Shown piece by piece: positions 53,625-64,000 of a stretch of 64,000 nt of DNA. How positions within the stretch are numbered: the first letter of the stretch is position 1; every line of letters begins with the position of its first letter. The notes under the pieces are model-generated. The model made no database searches, was not told where the DNA came from, and saw only the letters and a program-made list of their open reading frames with translations. The position numbers were made by a program, and so were the translations under genes. The DNA is from Pseudorhizobium xiangyangii. GTDB taxonomy: Bacteria > Pseudomonadota > Alphaproteobacteria > Rhizobiales > Rhizobiaceae. The stretch spans positions 62,001 to 126,000 of the forward strand of contig NZ_JAJAWH010000011.1 in the NCBI RefSeq assembly GCF_020531965.1. The letters are read 5' to 3'.

Positions 53625-53638
53625 TATGTATATACATA
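53625..53638. promoter_or_regulatory. HutC-type operator between hutI and hutF
   Basis: Perfect palindrome TATGTATATACATA centred in the hutI/hutF divergent region, containing the TGTATATACA core expected of HutC sites. Confidence 0.75.
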
Positions 53639-53696
53639 ACAAAGGACCTTGCAAGAGCCATTGCACGGGCTTTCGGGAGCCGAGATGGAGGATGTA

Positions 53697-55046
53697 ATGA
53701 CGAATGCTGTTCACGCCGCGACCGCGCTGCTTCCGGGCGGATGGGCCACGAATGTGCGGCTGGTGCTGGATGGCGGGCGTATCTTGTCGGTAACGAGCGG
53801 TCGCGATGCGGAGCCGGGCGACGAACGTCATTCGGTCCTCGTTGCGGCCATGCCGAACCTGCATAGTCACGCTTTCCAGCGCGGAATGGCAGGTCTGGCG
53901 GAAACCAGGGGTCCCGGCTCCGACAATTTCTGGAGCTGGCGTGAACTTATGTACCGCTTCGCCCTCTCCATGACTCCTGACCAGATGGAGGCCGTGGCAG
54001 CGCAGCTCTACATGGAGATGCTGGAAGCCGGCTTCGGTCGGGTCGGGGAGTTTCACTATCTGCATCACGATACCGACGGACAGTCATACGCAAACGTCGC
54101 CGAACTCGCGGAACGGATTGCGGCAGCCTCTACCAAGACCGGTATCGCGCTGACGCTGCTGCCTGTCTTCTATGCCCGCTCCGGCTTTGGTGGCGCGGCA
54201 CCCAATGATGGCCAGCGCCGCTTCATCAATTCCCTGGAAAGCTTTGCCCGCCTGCTGGATGGCGCGCGCGCCGCGGTGGCTAACCTGCCTAACGCCGTTG
54301 TCGGGGTCGCGCCGCACAGTCTTCGTGCCGTAACGTCGGATGAACTGGCGGCAGTCTCCGCAATGGCGGGCGAGGGGCCAGTCCATATCCACGTTGCAGA
54401 ACAGCTGAAGGAAGTGGCGGATTGTGTCGCCTGGTCAGGAGCCCGGCCGGTCGAATGGCTTCTCGCCAATGCGGATGTTGGCAAGAGCTGGTGCCTCATT
54501 CACGCGACGCACATGACTTCTGGGGAAACGCAGGCCATGGCGAAGAGCGGCGCGGTCGCGGGCCTCTGCCCGATCACCGAGGCCAACCTCGGCGACGGTA
54601 TCTTTCCGGGGGAGGAATTCCTGAGCGCAGGTGGATCGTTCGGCGTGGGTTCGGATTCGAACGTACTGATCGGATTGGATGAAGAACTGCGGCAGCTTGA
54701 GTATTCGCAGCGTCTGGCTTTAAGGGCGCGCAATGTGGTTGCGGGTCCGAACGGCTCTACCGGGCGCACGCTGTTCGATGGCGCCCTGGCCGGTGGCGGC
54801 CAGGCGCTGGGTGGCCGGATCGGCCTTCAGGAGGGGCATCCTGCGGATTTCGTTTCACTCGATTGTTCGGCCGCACCCTATCTCGAGCTGGATCGGGTCC
54901 TCGACGGCTGGATTTTCGCGGGAAGCGTCCGGCCGGATTGTGTCTGGGTGAATGGCCTCAAGCAGGTGGAAGGCGGGCGACACCGTCGCCGCGAGAAGAT
55001 TGCCGCACGTTTCCATGCGGCAATGAAGAGGCTGATGGAAGGTTAG
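53697..55046 (+). CDS. hutF: formimidoylglutamate deiminase
   Basis: 449-residue amidohydrolase: [108 protein letters not shown]. Converts formiminoglutamate to formylglutamate and ammonia, i.e. the two-step HutF/HutG branch; hutG is not in the window. ATG 53697 has GGAGG 4 nt upstream; the earlier ATG at 53685 is less well placed. Confidence 0.95.
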   Translation: MTNAVHAATALLPGGWATNVRLVLDGGRILSVTSGRDAEPGDERHSVLVAAMPNLHSHAFQRGMAGLAETRGPGSDNFWSWRELMYRFALSMTPDQMEAVAAQLYMEMLEAGFGRVGEFHYLHHDTDGQSYANVAELAERIAAASTKTGIALTLLPVFYARSGFGGAAPNDGQRRFINSLESFARLLDGARAAVANLPNAVVGVAPHSLRAVTSDELAAVSAMAGEGPVHIHVAEQLKEVADCVAWSGARPVEWLLANADVGKSWCLIHATHMTSGETQAMAKSGAVAGLCPITEANLGDGIFPGEEFLSAGGSFGVGSDSNVLIGLDEELRQLEYSQRLALRARNVVAGPNGSTGRTLFDGALAGGGQALGGRIGLQEGHPADFVSLDCSAAPYLELDRVLDGWIFAGSVRPDCVWVNGLKQVEGGRHRRREKIAARFHAAMKRLMEG

Positions 55047-55073
55047 AGCGTTCCATACAAGGAAACGCTCCAA

Positions 55074-55835
55074 TCAGCGCGCCAGCCAGCCGCCGTCGAC
55101 GGGCAGAACGATGCCATGCACGTAGTCCGACGCCTGTGAGGCGAGGAAGACGGCTGCCCCGCCCAGTTCGTCGGGCTTGCCCCAGTGACCTGCCGGGATG
55201 CGGCCCAGGATCGTGGCGTTACGGTCGGCGTCGTTACGCAGCGCTTCGGTATTGTTCGTCTCGAAATATCCGGGCGCGATGGCGTTGACGTTGATGCCCT
55301 TGCCGGCCCATTCGCAGGCGAGTAGCCGCGTAAGCCCCGCAAGGCCGCTTTTCGACGCCGTGTAGGAGGGGATCCGGATGCCGCCCTGGAAGGACAGGAG
55401 CGAGGCGATGTTGATGATCTTGCCGGGCTTGTCTTCCGCGATCAGGTGACGGGCGAAGGCCTGGGACAGGAAGAAGACCGTCTTCAGGTTGACGTCCATA
55501 ACCGCATCCCAGTCGGCTTCGGTGAAGTCCACAGCGTCGGCACGCTTGATGATCCCGGCGTTGTTGACGAGGATGTCCGCGCGGCCGGACCAGGTGACCG
55601 TCTGGTCGATCACGTCCTTCACCGGCTCGATCGTCGAAAGGTCGGCCTTGATCGTGTGGCTGCGTCCCTTGCCGGCAGCGGCGATTGCAGCTTCCGTCTC
55701 CGCCATGGACGAGCGGCCAACGAGGGCAATGTCGGCTCCCGCACCGGCCAGTGCCACGGCTATCGCCTGTCCAAGACCGGTATTGGCGCCCGTCACGATG
55801 GCAGTCTTGCCGCCCAGATCAAAAGAAATTCCCAC
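55074..55835 (-). CDS. kduD: short-chain dehydrogenase, 2-deoxy-D-gluconate 3-dehydrogenase (KduD)-like
   Basis: 253 residues, the exact KduD length: cofactor loop VTGANTGLGQAIA, NNAGIIKRADAVDF, catalytic SYTASKSGLAGLT (Tyr, Lys) and PGYFETNNTEALRND. GTG start at 55835 has GAGGAGG 7 nt upstream. KduD acts on 2-deoxygluconate or 5-keto-4-deoxyuronate. Stands alone between hutF and infB; its function here is not clear from context. Confidence 0.85.
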   Translation of the reverse strand: MGISFDLGGKTAIVTGANTGLGQAIAVALAGAGADIALVGRSSMAETEAAIAAAGKGRSHTIKADLSTIEPVKDVIDQTVTWSGRADILVNNAGIIKRADAVDFTEADWDAVMDVNLKTVFFLSQAFARHLIAEDKPGKIINIASLLSFQGGIRIPSYTASKSGLAGLTRLLACEWAGKGINVNAIAPGYFETNNTEALRNDADRNATILGRIPAGHWGKPDELGGAAVFLASQASDYVHGIVLPVDGGWLAR

Positions 55836-55853
55836 TGCAGCTCCTCCTCGGCT

Positions 55854-55889
55854 CAAAAAAAAGCCGCCGGAAATTCCTTCCCGGCGGCT
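55854..55889 (-). terminator. Rho-independent terminator after infB
   Basis: Stem AGCCGCCGG (55862-55870 on the plus strand) with CCGGCGGCT (55881-55889); on the minus strand it is followed by eight T. Confidence 0.92.
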
Positions 55890-55910
55890 CGCATTGTAAA
55901 AGTCCGGCGC

Positions 55911-58604
55911 TTAGAGCGTCCGGGTGATGTGTTCGACGCGGAAGCACTCGATGACGTCGCCAGCGCGGATGTCCTCGTAGTTCTCGAATGCCATGCCGCA
56001 TTCCTGGCCGACCGGCACTTCGGAGACTTCGTCCTTGAAGCGCTTGAGCGTCTTGAGCTTGCCTTCGTGAATGACGACGTTGTCGCGCAGCAGGCGAACG
56101 CCTGCACCACGCTCGACCTTGCCTTCGACGACGCGGCAACCTGCGACCTTGCCGGTCTTGGTGATGTTGAACACCTCCAGGATTTCGGCATTGCCAAGGA
56201 AGGTCTCGCGACGTTCTGGCGAGAGCAGGCCCGACATCGCTGCCTTCACGTCATCCACCAGATCGTAGATGATGTTGTAGTAGCGGATTTCGGTGCCGGC
56301 ACGCTCGGCTGCGGCGCGCGCCTGTGCGTTGGCACGGACGTTGAAGCCGATGATTGCCGCTTCGGAAGACTCGGCAAGTGCCAGATCCGACTCGGTGATT
56401 GCGCCTGCACCCGAATGAACGATGCGTGCCCGGACTTCGTCCGTGCCGAGCTTGTCGAGAGCGCCGATAATGGCTTCGACGGAACCCTGAACGTCGCCCT
56501 TGATGAGCAGCGGGAATTCCTTGTAGCCGGTATTCTGCAGCTTGCTCATCATCTGTTCGAGCGAACCGCGCTGGCCGGACTGGCGAGCCGCCGCCTTGTC
56601 GCGGGCAAGCCGCTGGCGGTATTCGGAAATCTCGCGGGCGCGGCTTTCGTTCTCAACGACTGCGAAACGATCGCCGGCAGAAGGCGTCCCGGAAAGTCCA
56701 AGTACCTCGACAGGCGTCGCCGGACCGGCTTCCTTCACATGGTCGCCCTTGTCGGTGACGAGTGCGCGAACACGGCCCCACTGATCGCCGGCAACGATGA
56801 TCTGGCCGGGCTTCAATGTACCCTTCTGCACCAGAACCGTGGCAACGGAGCCACGACCACGGTCGAGTTGGGCTTCAATGACGATACCCTCTGCCGTACG
56901 GCTCGGATCGGCCTTGAGATCGAGAATTTCCGCCTGCAGCAAGATCGCCTCGAGCAGCTTGTCGAGATTGAGCTTGTTTTTCGCCGAAACTTCGACGTCG
57001 AGCACTTCACCGCCCAGTGATTCCACGAAGACTTCGTGCTGGAGAAGCTGCTGGCGCACCTTGTCCGGATTGGCTTCGTGCTTGTCGATCTTGTTGATCG
57101 CCACGATGATCGGAACACCCGCAGCCTTGGCATGGCTGATAGATTCGATCGTCTGCGGCATCACGCTGTCGTCGGCCGCAACCACCAGGATGGCGATGTC
57201 GGTTGCCTGCGCGCCACGGGCACGCATGGCGGTGAACGCGGCGTGGCCCGGCGTATCGATGAAGGTGATTTTCTGGCCGTTCTGCTCTACCTGATAGGCG
57301 CCGATATGCTGGGTGATGCCACCGGCTTCACCTGACACAACGCTCGTTTGGCGGATGGCGTCCAGCAGCGAGGTCTTGCCGTGGTCGACGTGACCCATGA
57401 TCGTCACGACCGGAGGACGCGACACCATTTCGCCGGCATCGTCAACGACGTCGAAGATACCTTCTTCAATGTCGGATTCCGAGACGCGCTTGACCGTATG
57501 GCCGAATTCGCCGGCGATGATTTCCGCAAGGTCGGCGTCGATGACGTCGCCCGGCTTCATCATCTGACCTTCCTTCATCAGGTACTTGATGACGTCGACA
57601 GCGCGTTCGGACATGCGCTGGGACAGTTCCTGGATGGTAATGGTTTCCGGCAGTGTGACTTCGCGAAGAACCTTTTCGCGCGGTTCCTGCATCTGGCTGC
57701 GGCGGAATTTCTCCTGCCGGCGACGCATGGCTGCCATCGAACGGCCGCGTGCGCTGCCGTCCTCGTCTGTGCCGACCGTGGTAACGGTCAACTTGCCGCG
57801 ACGGCGGTCGTCTTCGGTCTTCGGTCGGGTCGCCGGCTTTGCCGGAACAGGGGTTGCAACGCGGCCACGAGCGGGCGCGCCACGCGGCGGACCGCGATCT
57901 TCGTCTTCGTCGTTGCCGGGCTTGCGTCCACGTGGGAAGCCAGGCGCCGCAGCTGGCGCAGCCGGCTGTGTACGTGCTTCGCCGGGGCGTGCGGGCGCCG
58001 GGCGCTCGGCAGCGCGGGCTGCCACAGGTGCCGGTACTTCTTCAACTGGAACTTCCACCGGAGCAGGCTCGGCCGCGCGGCGCGCAGCTTCTGCTGCTTC
58101 CTCGACCTTGCGGAGCTCGTCCTCTACCTTCCGGCGGGCTTCGTCCTCGGCACGCTGCTTGGCTTCGATCACTTCCCGAGCCTGTGCCTCTACCAGTGCG
58201 CGACGGCGGGCGTCCATTTCGCTGGCAGACAGGTCGTGCAGAACGGCGCCGCGGGGGCGTTCGGGCTGCCGAGGCTGAGATGCCGGAGCGGGACGCTGGG
58301 CCTGTGGAGCGGGCTGGTGGGCGCGGGGCGCGGGTGTCGGCGCAGGCCGCGTCGGCGCCGCTGGCGCTACGGGCTCGGGAGCACGTGCAGCGACCGGAGC
58401 AGGAGCCGGAGTGGGAGCTGTGAATGCCGGCTTGTCGTCTTCCGGACGGATCGGGCGGCGCTTGCGCGTCTCGACCACGACCGCCTTGGTTCGACCGCGA
58501 CCCATTTCCTGGCGCACGGTGCCCTGGCTCATCCCCGTTGGTTTCAGGGTGAGGGTCTTCTTGCCCGTAGCGCTGAGTGTCTTGTCGTCGTTGTTGTCGG
58601 TCAT
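55911..58604 (-). CDS. infB: translation initiation factor IF-2
   Basis: 897 residues. Long low-complexity N-terminal region (Pro/Ala/Arg/Glu, residues ~30-300) with the IF2_N helix motif near [23 protein letters not shown], then the GTPase domain: G1 [15 protein letters not shown]3 [18 protein letters not shown]4 [12 protein letters not shown], followed by domains II-IV. Positions fMet-tRNA on the 30S subunit. Last gene of rimP-nusA-ylxR-infB. Confidence 0.97.
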   Translation of the reverse strand: MTDNNDDKTLSATGKKTLTLKPTGMSQGTVRQEMGRGRTKAVVVETRKRRPIRPEDDKPAFTAPTPAPAPVAARAPEPVAPAAPTRPAPTPAPRAHQPAPQAQRPAPASQPRQPERPRGAVLHDLSASEMDARRRALVEAQAREVIEAKQRAEDEARRKVEDELRKVEEAAEAARRAAEPAPVEVPVEEVPAPVAARAAERPAPARPGEARTQPAAPAAAPGFPRGRKPGNDEDEDRGPPRGAPARGRVATPVPAKPATRPKTEDDRRRGKLTVTTVGTDEDGSARGRSMAAMRRRQEKFRRSQMQEPREKVLREVTLPETITIQELSQRMSERAVDVIKYLMKEGQMMKPGDVIDADLAEIIAGEFGHTVKRVSESDIEEGIFDVVDDAGEMVSRPPVVTIMGHVDHGKTSLLDAIRQTSVVSGEAGGITQHIGAYQVEQNGQKITFIDTPGHAAFTAMRARGAQATDIAILVVAADDSVMPQTIESISHAKAAGVPIIVAINKIDKHEANPDKVRQQLLQHEVFVESLGGEVLDVEVSAKNKLNLDKLLEAILLQAEILDLKADPSRTAEGIVIEAQLDRGRGSVATVLVQKGTLKPGQIIVAGDQWGRVRALVTDKGDHVKEAGPATPVEVLGLSGTPSAGDRFAVVENESRAREISEYRQRLARDKAAARQSGQRGSLEQMMSKLQNTGYKEFPLLIKGDVQGSVEAIIGALDKLGTDEVRARIVHSGAGAITESDLALAESSEAAIIGFNVRANAQARAAAERAGTEIRYYNIIYDLVDDVKAAMSGLLSPERRETFLGNAEILEVFNITKTGKVAGCRVVEGKVERGAGVRLLRDNVVIHEGKLKTLKRFKDEVSEVPVGQECGMAFENYEDIRAGDVIECFRVEHITRTL

Positions 58605-58704
58605 TCCGTTCCTGTTCCTTCAAACGAGGACGGATGGCGACATCAGACCTCGTCTATCAATGCGTGTCTCTCGGTACGGCGGCCGGCTACTACCGGTGGC
58701 CGCG

Positions 58705-59388
58705 TCATTGCTTTGGCCGGCGTGCGCCGCCATCTGCTCCCGATTGACCGACACCGCGGTACTTTTCGAGCATGGTTGCGCGCTTCACTACACCCTCACC
58801 CGCCTGCCCTGCAAGCGCGCAGGCATGGATAAAAGCATTCTGGCCAATCAGGTCGTCCATTTCCGCTCCTGTAAAGAACGAAAAAGACGGTATGTCGTCT
58901 CCGGCATTGCTGCCCAGTTTCCAGGCCTTTCGAGCCTGGTCGATCTTGCGGACACCGTCGGCAGCCGCATCGGCGGAGTGAAACACCGCCAGTGCCGCTC
59001 CTGCCCGAACGGCCGCATCCACCTTCGTCGCGCCGCTGACAAACTGGCCAGCTTTGCGCGCCAGATGCATCATCCCGGCGAGGTCGGCCGAGATCAGTCG
59101 GTCGACAAGGGCGCCGAGATTGGCGTCAGCCGTGACGTCCCTCTTCAGTGCCCGGGCGAAAAGCTTCCGCTGTATCGCCCGGTCGATCAGTTCACGCTCT
59201 GCCGTCACCCAGCAACCCCGCCCCGGGAGCTGCCGTTTCAGATCCGGCACGACCCGGCCATCTGGCCCGGCAACGAAGCGGATCAGGCCTTCCGGCGATA
59301 CCGCTTCACGTGTGACGATGCAGGTACGGTCGTTCACCACCATTTCCGCATCGTCGTCCGGCTCCTGCACAAGGCGGTCGGCCATCAT
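58705..59388 (-). CDS. YlxR/DUF448 family RNA-binding protein
   Basis: 227 residues: DUF448 fold (RTCIVTREAVSPEGLIRFVAGPDGRVVPDLKRQLPGRGCWVTAER) fused to a C-terminal L7Ae-like domain (MMHLARKAGQFVSGATKVDAAVRAGAALAVFHSADAAADGVRKID). Typical two-domain form of alphaproteobacteria. ATGA overlap with nusA. Confidence 0.9.
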   Translation of the reverse strand: MMADRLVQEPDDDAEMVVNDRTCIVTREAVSPEGLIRFVAGPDGRVVPDLKRQLPGRGCWVTAERELIDRAIQRKLFARALKRDVTADANLGALVDRLISADLAGMMHLARKAGQFVSGATKVDAAVRAGAALAVFHSADAAADGVRKIDQARKAWKLGSNAGDDIPSFSFFTGAEMDDLIGQNAFIHACALAGQAGEGVVKRATMLEKYRGVGQSGADGGARRPKQ

Positions 59389-60992
59389 TCTTCAGCGACG
59401 GCTTCCGCCTCCTCGCCCTCTTCAACCTGCTGCGCTGCAAGATCTTCCTGGGTGATCCAGCCTGCGAGCAGGCGGGCCTGGACGACCATGTTTTCGGCTT
59501 CTGCACGCGATACGTCGAACTTGGAGAACAGGCCCTCGAACTTCTTCGTTTCGCCGTCCTTTCGCTCGCTCCAGCCAACGAGATCGTCGGCTGCACAACC
59601 GGCAAAGTCCTCGATGTTCTTGATGCCGTCTTCGCCGAGCGCAACCAGCATCTGGCCGTTCAGCCCGTCGATCTGGCGCAGTTCGTCCTGCACGCCCAGT
59701 TCGACGCGCTTGGCGTCCATTTCGCCCTCGATCCGCTCCAGGTATTCCTTGGCGCGCATCTGGATTTCGCCGGCGGTGTCTTCGTCAAAGCCTTCGATCG
59801 AAGCAATCTCGTCGAGTTCGACGTAAGCAAGCTCTTCGACCTGCGCAAAGCCTTCGGATGCCAGCACCTGGCCGATCATCTCGTCGACGTCGAGCGCGTC
59901 CATGAACAGGTTCGTGCGCTCGTTGAATTCCTTCTGGCGGCGCTCGGACTCTTCGGCTTCCGTCAGGATGTCGATATCCCAGCCGGTCAGCTGCGATGCA
60001 AGGCGGACGTTCTGGCCGCGGCGACCGATGGCCAGCGACAGCTGCTCGTCCGGAACGACGACTTCGATGCGTTCTGCATCTTCGTCGAGAACGACCTTGG
60101 CGACTTCCGCCGGCTGCAACGCGTTGACGATGAAGGACGCCGGATCCTGGGACCACGGAATGATGTCGATCTTCTCGCCCTGCAGTTCGCCGACGACGGC
60201 CTGAACACGGCTACCGCGCATACCGACGCAGGCGCCGACAGGATCGATCGAGCTATCGTTCGATATGACGGCGATCTTGGCGCGCGAGCCTGGATCGCGG
60301 GCAACCGACTTGATCTCGATGATGCCGTCGTAGATTTCCGGCACTTCCATGGTGAACAGCTTCACCATGAACTGCGGATGTGTACGCGACAGGAAGATCT
60401 GCGGGCCGCGCTGCTCGCGGCGGACGTCGTAGACATAGGCGCGGACGCGATCGCCGTAGCGCATCGTCTCACGCGGGATCATTTCGTCGCGGCGGATGAT
60501 ACCTTCGCCGCGGCCGAGATCGACGATCACGTTGCCGTATTCGACGCGCTTGACGGTGCCGTTGATGATCTCGCCGACACGATCCTTGAACTCGTCGAAC
60601 TGGCGATCACGCTCGGCTTCGCGAACCTTCTGCACGATGACCTGCTTGGCGGACTGGGCGGCGATGCGGCCGAAATCCATCGGCGGCAGGGGATCGGCAA
60701 TGAAATCGCCGATCTTGGCATCGACGTTGCGGTCGCGAGCCAGTTCCAGCGGGATCTGCGTGCCGTAATCCTCGGCAACCTCGACCACTTCCAGCAGACG
60801 TTGCAGGCGGATTTCGCCGGTCTTCGAGTTGATGTCGGCGCGGATGTTTGTTTCTGACCCGTAGCGCGAGCGTGCCGCTTTCTGGATAGCGTCAGCCATT
60901 GCGGCCAGCACGATCTCGCGGTCGATGACCTTTTCGCGCGCTACAGCATCCGCAATCTGCAGAAGCTCAAGCCGGTTTGCACTCACTGCCAT
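59385..60992 (-). CDS. nusA: transcription termination/antitermination protein NusA
   Basis: 535 residues: N-terminal RNAP-binding domain ([41 protein letters not shown]), S1 ([18 protein letters not shown]), two KH domains ([44 protein letters not shown]), and C-terminal acidic repeats. 57 nt after rimP. Confidence 0.97.
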   Translation of the reverse strand: MAVSANRLELLQIADAVAREKVIDREIVLAAMADAIQKAARSRYGSETNIRADINSKTGEIRLQRLLEVVEVAEDYGTQIPLELARDRNVDAKIGDFIADPLPPMDFGRIAAQSAKQVIVQKVREAERDRQFDEFKDRVGEIINGTVKRVEYGNVIVDLGRGEGIIRRDEMIPRETMRYGDRVRAYVYDVRREQRGPQIFLSRTHPQFMVKLFTMEVPEIYDGIIEIKSVARDPGSRAKIAVISNDSSIDPVGACVGMRGSRVQAVVGELQGEKIDIIPWSQDPASFIVNALQPAEVAKVVLDEDAERIEVVVPDEQLSLAIGRRGQNVRLASQLTGWDIDILTEAEESERRQKEFNERTNLFMDALDVDEMIGQVLASEGFAQVEELAYVELDEIASIEGFDEDTAGEIQMRAKEYLERIEGEMDAKRVELGVQDELRQIDGLNGQMLVALGEDGIKNIEDFAGCAADDLVGWSERKDGETKKFEGLFSKFDVSRAEAENMVVQARLLAGWITQEDLAAQQVEEGEEAEAVAEE

Positions 60993-61049
60993 TGTCGTTC
61001 GTCTCCGTCAGTCGAAAGGTTCTCGGCCTCTTCGGCCGGCCAGTCTGAG

Positions 61050-61652
61050 TTATTCTTCGTCGTCGCCGTTCTGGTTGGCGGCTTGCGCCTTGGCCAGCTT
61101 GTCGGCGCGCAATGCGTCGCGGATCAGGTCGTCCGTCAGGATCAGTTTCGCTTCGGACAGCGCGGTGAACGGGATCGTTACACTCGGCGCCTCGCCGTAG
61201 GCCACCTGATCACGCTCGATCGTAAAGCCTTCGTCGTTCGTCTCGACGATCTTGCCGCGGAACCGCTTGCGGTTGTCGATCAGGATCGACGTCTCGAACT
61301 TTACCAGATGACCCTGCCAACGCGAAAAGTCGGACTTGCGGACCATCGGACGGTCGATCCCGGGCGACGACACCTCGAGATGATAGGCCTTATCTATAGG
61401 ATCATCCACATCTAGAACAGGTGAAATCGCCATGGAGATCGCTTCGCAGTCCTCGACGGTCATTGTGCCGTCGCTGCGTTCGGCCATAATCTGCAGGGTA
61501 AGACCGTTCTGGTTCAGCAGCCGGACCCGCACGAGAAGGTAGTCCATCGTGCCGAGAACCGGTTCGATGATCTCGGCAACCCTCAGGTCTACGCCGGTCT
61601 CCACAATGATGCGCGGTTGGTTTTCGGTCTGCGACATAGGCTGTTCCGACAT
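61050..61652 (-). CDS. rimP: ribosome maturation factor RimP
   Basis: 200 residues from ATG 61652, which has GAGGA 1-2 nt into the upstream region. RimP signature: [63 protein letters not shown]. Needed for 30S maturation. First gene of the rimP-nusA-ylxR-infB operon. Confidence 0.95.
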   Translation of the reverse strand: MSEQPMSQTENQPRIIVETGVDLRVAEIIEPVLGTMDYLLVRVRLLNQNGLTLQIMAERSDGTMTVEDCEAISMAISPVLDVDDPIDKAYHLEVSSPGIDRPMVRKSDFSRWQGHLVKFETSILIDNRKRFRGKIVETNDEGFTIERDQVAYGEAPSVTIPFTALSEAKLILTDDLIRDALRADKLAKAQAANQNGDDEE

Positions 61653-61872
61653 TTCCTCATTCCAAGGAGCGTGTTGCTTGCCTCGACCGCCTAACAAAAA
61701 AGAGCGGGTCCCGGTCAGGCCCCACCCTTCATCAAACGATCAAGAATATGAGCTGCATATACGCGCTGCAGTCCGCATTTGCAAGGGCTGCCGTGGGAGT
61801 GCATGGGACTGGCTTCCGTGGGCCGTCGCACTATACTCCCGGATACCGCCTTGAGTCCCGTTTGGAAACCGC

Positions 61873-63501
61873 GTGCCTGACCGACAATCCACGTTTGCGC
61901 CGTTGCGCCATGAAACCTACCGAAACATGTGGCTGGCGAGCCTCGCTTCCAATCTGGGTGGACTGATCCAGGCGGTGGGTGCCGCATGGATCATGACCGC
62001 TCTGACGACGTCCGAGAATCTGGTTGCACTCGTACAGGCTTCCACTGCCCTGCCGATCATGCTGTTTTCCGTTGTGTCCGGCGCGCTCGCCGATAGCGTC
62101 GATCGGCGCAAGGTGATGCTGACGGCACAGTTCCTGATGCTGACAGCGTCCGTTCTGCTGACCATTTTCGCCAGCGCCGGATGGCTTACCCCATGGCTGC
62201 TGCTGGCCTTCACCTTCATCATCGGTTCCGGCACCGCGCTTCATAATCCATCCTGGCAGGCCTCAGTGGGGGACATTGTCCCTCGCGCCGATCTCCCGGA
62301 AGCGGTCTCGTTGAACAGCGCCGGCTTCAACATCACCCGAAGCGTCGGCCCGGCTCTCGGCGGGGTCATCGTCGCCACAGCCGGTGCAGCAACGGCTTTC
62401 GCGATCAACGCGCTGAGCTATTTCTCGCTGATCTATGTTCTTTTGCGCTGGAAGCCGGACTATCCGAAGAATCCTCTGCCGCGAGAGACCTTGGGAAGTG
62501 CCATTTCCGCCGGTCTCCGCTATGTCGCGATGTCGCCCAATCTCGAGAAGGTGATGATCCGAGGCTTCCTGTTCGGCGTTTCGGCGGGGTCGGTCCTGTC
62601 ACTTCTGCCGATCGTCGCTCGCGATATTCTCCAGGGTGGGCCGCTCACTTACGGCATAATGTTCGGCGCCTTTGGCGTTGGTGGGATTGCCGGAGCCTTC
62701 CTCAACGTGCGGATCCGCGAACGGCTCAAGAGCGAGCAGATCGTGCGCGCCAGTTTCACGGGTTTCGCGCTCAGCGCCGCGATCATCGGCACCAGCACCA
62801 GCACCGTCATCACCTTCCTGGCCCTTGTGCTGGCGGGGATGTGCTGGGTCATTACCCTTTCGCTGTTGAATACCGTCGTACAATTGTCGACGCCTCGCTG
62901 GGTGGTTGGCCGTGCCCTGTCGCTATACCAGACCATGACGTTCGGCGGCATCGCCGCTGGCAGCTGGCTCTGGGGCTACTGGGCGGAAACGGTCAGTCCG
63001 TCGAACGCGCTGGTTGCTTCCAGCCTGCTGATGCTGTTCGGGGCGGCAATCGGTCTTCGCCTGCCGATGCCCGATTTCCGGACGCTCAACCTCGATCCTC
63101 TCAACCGTTTCGTGGAGCCGGCGCTCGGGCTGGAGATCCAGCCGCGGAGCGGCCCTGTCGTCATTCAGGTGGATTACGAAATCCATGACGAGGACCTGAC
63201 GGAATTCCTCTCCTTGATGGCAGAGCGGCGACGTATCCGTATACGCGATGGCGCTCGCAACTGGGCGCTGATGCGCGACCTGCAGTTTCCTGAAATCTGG
63301 ACGGAAACCTACCATGTCCCGACCTGGGTGGAGTACGTCCGGCACAACCAGCGTCGTACGCAGGCGGATGCCGAGACGACCGACCGGATCCTGGCTCTGC
63401 ATCGTGGGGACAAGCTGCGGGTTCACCGGATGATCGAGCGCCAGACCATCCCGGCGACCCTCGACGATGTTTTCCACCAGCCGCATATCGACCATCACTA
63501 A
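61873..63501 (+). CDS. MFS exporter (MFS_3/EntS-like)
   Basis: 542 residues. About 12 membrane segments in residues 20-400 with typical ESNLGGLIQAVGAAWIMTAL-like start (ASNLGGLIQAVGAAW), GTALHNPSWQASVGDIVPR and FGAFGVGGIAGAFLNVRI, followed by a ~130-residue soluble C-terminal domain (VVIQVDYEIHDEDLTEFLSLMAERRRIRIRDGARNWALMRDL) usual for this subfamily, related to antibiotic-biosynthesis-monooxygenase-like domains. GTG start at 61873. Substrate unknown. Confidence 0.85.
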   Translation: MPDRQSTFAPLRHETYRNMWLASLASNLGGLIQAVGAAWIMTALTTSENLVALVQASTALPIMLFSVVSGALADSVDRRKVMLTAQFLMLTASVLLTIFASAGWLTPWLLLAFTFIIGSGTALHNPSWQASVGDIVPRADLPEAVSLNSAGFNITRSVGPALGGVIVATAGAATAFAINALSYFSLIYVLLRWKPDYPKNPLPRETLGSAISAGLRYVAMSPNLEKVMIRGFLFGVSAGSVLSLLPIVARDILQGGPLTYGIMFGAFGVGGIAGAFLNVRIRERLKSEQIVRASFTGFALSAAIIGTSTSTVITFLALVLAGMCWVITLSLLNTVVQLSTPRWVVGRALSLYQTMTFGGIAAGSWLWGYWAETVSPSNALVASSLLMLFGAAIGLRLPMPDFRTLNLDPLNRFVEPALGLEIQPRSGPVVIQVDYEIHDEDLTEFLSLMAERRRIRIRDGARNWALMRDLQFPEIWTETYHVPTWVEYVRHNQRRTQADAETTDRILALHRGDKLRVHRMIERQTIPATLDDVFHQPHIDHH

Positions 63502-63599
63502 GCATGTCGCGCAAAAGTGCGATGCGGTTTTGCATGCGGCAACAAAAGGCCAGCGGAAGGAAGCGAATCTGAGAGATCGCGATGCGCTTCAGAGTTGGA

Positions 63600-64000
63600 T
63601 TATTTTAACCGCGCCTTGAGTGATGCATCTGGAAAACATGTAGGCGTGAGGCCGTTCTTCGCCTGCCAGTCGCCCAGCGAGCGTCGCGTCTTGTAGCCGG
63701 CCAGGCCATCGACCGTGCCGACGTCATAGCCCTTCGCCACGAGCGCCTTTTGCATTGCCAGTACATCCGAGCGCAGCATCTTTCCGACATTGCCCCACGT
63801 TGTGCGGAAGGGGCCGCTGCCATAGGCGATCCGGTCGGCCAGGTTGCCGATGAACAGCGCGTAGAGGTCGGAGTTGTTGTATTCCTTGATGACGTAGAAG
63901 TTCGGCGTGACGACGAATTCCGGACCATGCCGGCCGGCCGGCACCAGCATCATTCCGTCAGCGCTCGCTTCCGAAGATGGGAAGGGCTTGCCGGAGATGC
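63600..64000 (-). CDS. lytic murein transglycosylase, C-terminal part (truncated by window edge)
   Basis: The frame is open through the window end, so the N-terminal catalytic part lies outside. Visible: the end of the MltB-type catalytic domain (FVVTPNFYVIKEYNNSDLYALFIGNLADRIAYG) and a complete peptidoglycan-binding domain (RSDVLAMQKALVAKGYDVGTVDGLAGYKTRRSLGDWQAKNGL). Periplasmic cleavage of murein glycan strands. Confidence 0.85.
   Translation of the reverse strand, partial: ISGKPFPSSEASADGMMLVPAGRHGPEFVVTPNFYVIKEYNNSDLYALFIGNLADRIAYGSGPFRTTWGNVGKMLRSDVLAMQKALVAKGYDVGTVDGLAGYKTRRSLGDWQAKNGLTPTCFPDASLKARLK

Noticed and set aside
55040-55073. Hairpin GAGCGTTCC / GGAAACGCTC after hutF as a terminator
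   Set aside because: The stem has a bulge and no T-tract follows, so it is not listed as a terminator.
55446-57020. 524-codon frame opposite infB and the SDR gene
   Set aside because: Antisense to well-identified genes with no independent coding signs.

Overview
The window is a GC-rich chromosomal segment of an alphaproteobacterium, almost certainly Rhizobiaceae (Rhizobium/Agrobacterium/Shinella-like). The evidence is an EPSP synthase closely resembling the Agrobacterium CP4 class II enzyme, the aroA-cmk-rpsA and rimP-nusA-ylxR-infB orders, an ExbB with a long Ala/Pro-rich N-terminus, a CCUCCUCCC-hairpin sRNA and a rhizobial palindromic intergenic element.

Layout. (1) 1-6.9 kb: the 3' end of a glutaminase, then a tripartite tricarboxylate transporter (tctCBA), an extra periplasmic binding protein and the TctD/TctE two-component pair. 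(2) 6.9-17.1 kb: a divergent amino-sugar/cell-wall salvage locus. One arm encodes a kinase, a GntR regulator, a SIS-type deaminase and NagA. The other encodes MurQ, a sugar ABC transporter and a Gfo/Idh oxidoreductase. Two near-identical 19-bp boxes sit in mirror-image positions in front of the two arms. (3) 17.1-18.4 kb: a lipoprotein hydrolase. (4) 18.52-31.12 kb: a 12.6-kb integrated element in the 3' end of a tRNA-Ala(GGC) gene, with an 18-bp duplicated core, matched triple-repeat integrase arm sites at both ends, and an intact integrase. It carries only a few phage genes (T7 gp13-, gp14- and gp15-like internal core proteins, a double Rha protein, an RNase HI), several cargo cassettes, and four T7/T3-type phage RNA polymerase promoters but no phage RNA polymerase, capsid, portal, terminase or replication gene. 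It could be a satellite of T7-like phages or a trimmed prophage. (5) 31.1-39.5 kb: TIGR02300 protein, aroA, cmk, rpsA with a structured leader, two rhizobial hypotheticals and an RNase D-like exonuclease. (6) 39.7-42.6 kb: an sRNA and tonB-exbD-exbB. (7) 42.8-55.0 kb: histidine utilisation (hutC, an ABC transporter, hutD, hutU, hutH, hutI, divergent hutF), with an acyl-CoA dehydrogenase and a class III CoA-transferase embedded between hutH and hutU. (8) 55.1-64 kb: a KduD-like SDR, infB-ylxR-nusA-rimP, an MFS exporter and the end of a lytic transglycosylase.

The most interesting items are: the T7-type promoters without a polymerase gene; the three overlapping genes STAS-GHKL ATPase / STAS-like DUF4325 / PIN nuclease, which look like a partner-switching toxin or defence module; the CaiA/CaiB-like pair inside the hut operon, which could convert imidazole propionate to urocanate through CoA esters; and the matched att architecture of the island. 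All functional calls come from motif recognition by eye; no database search was run.
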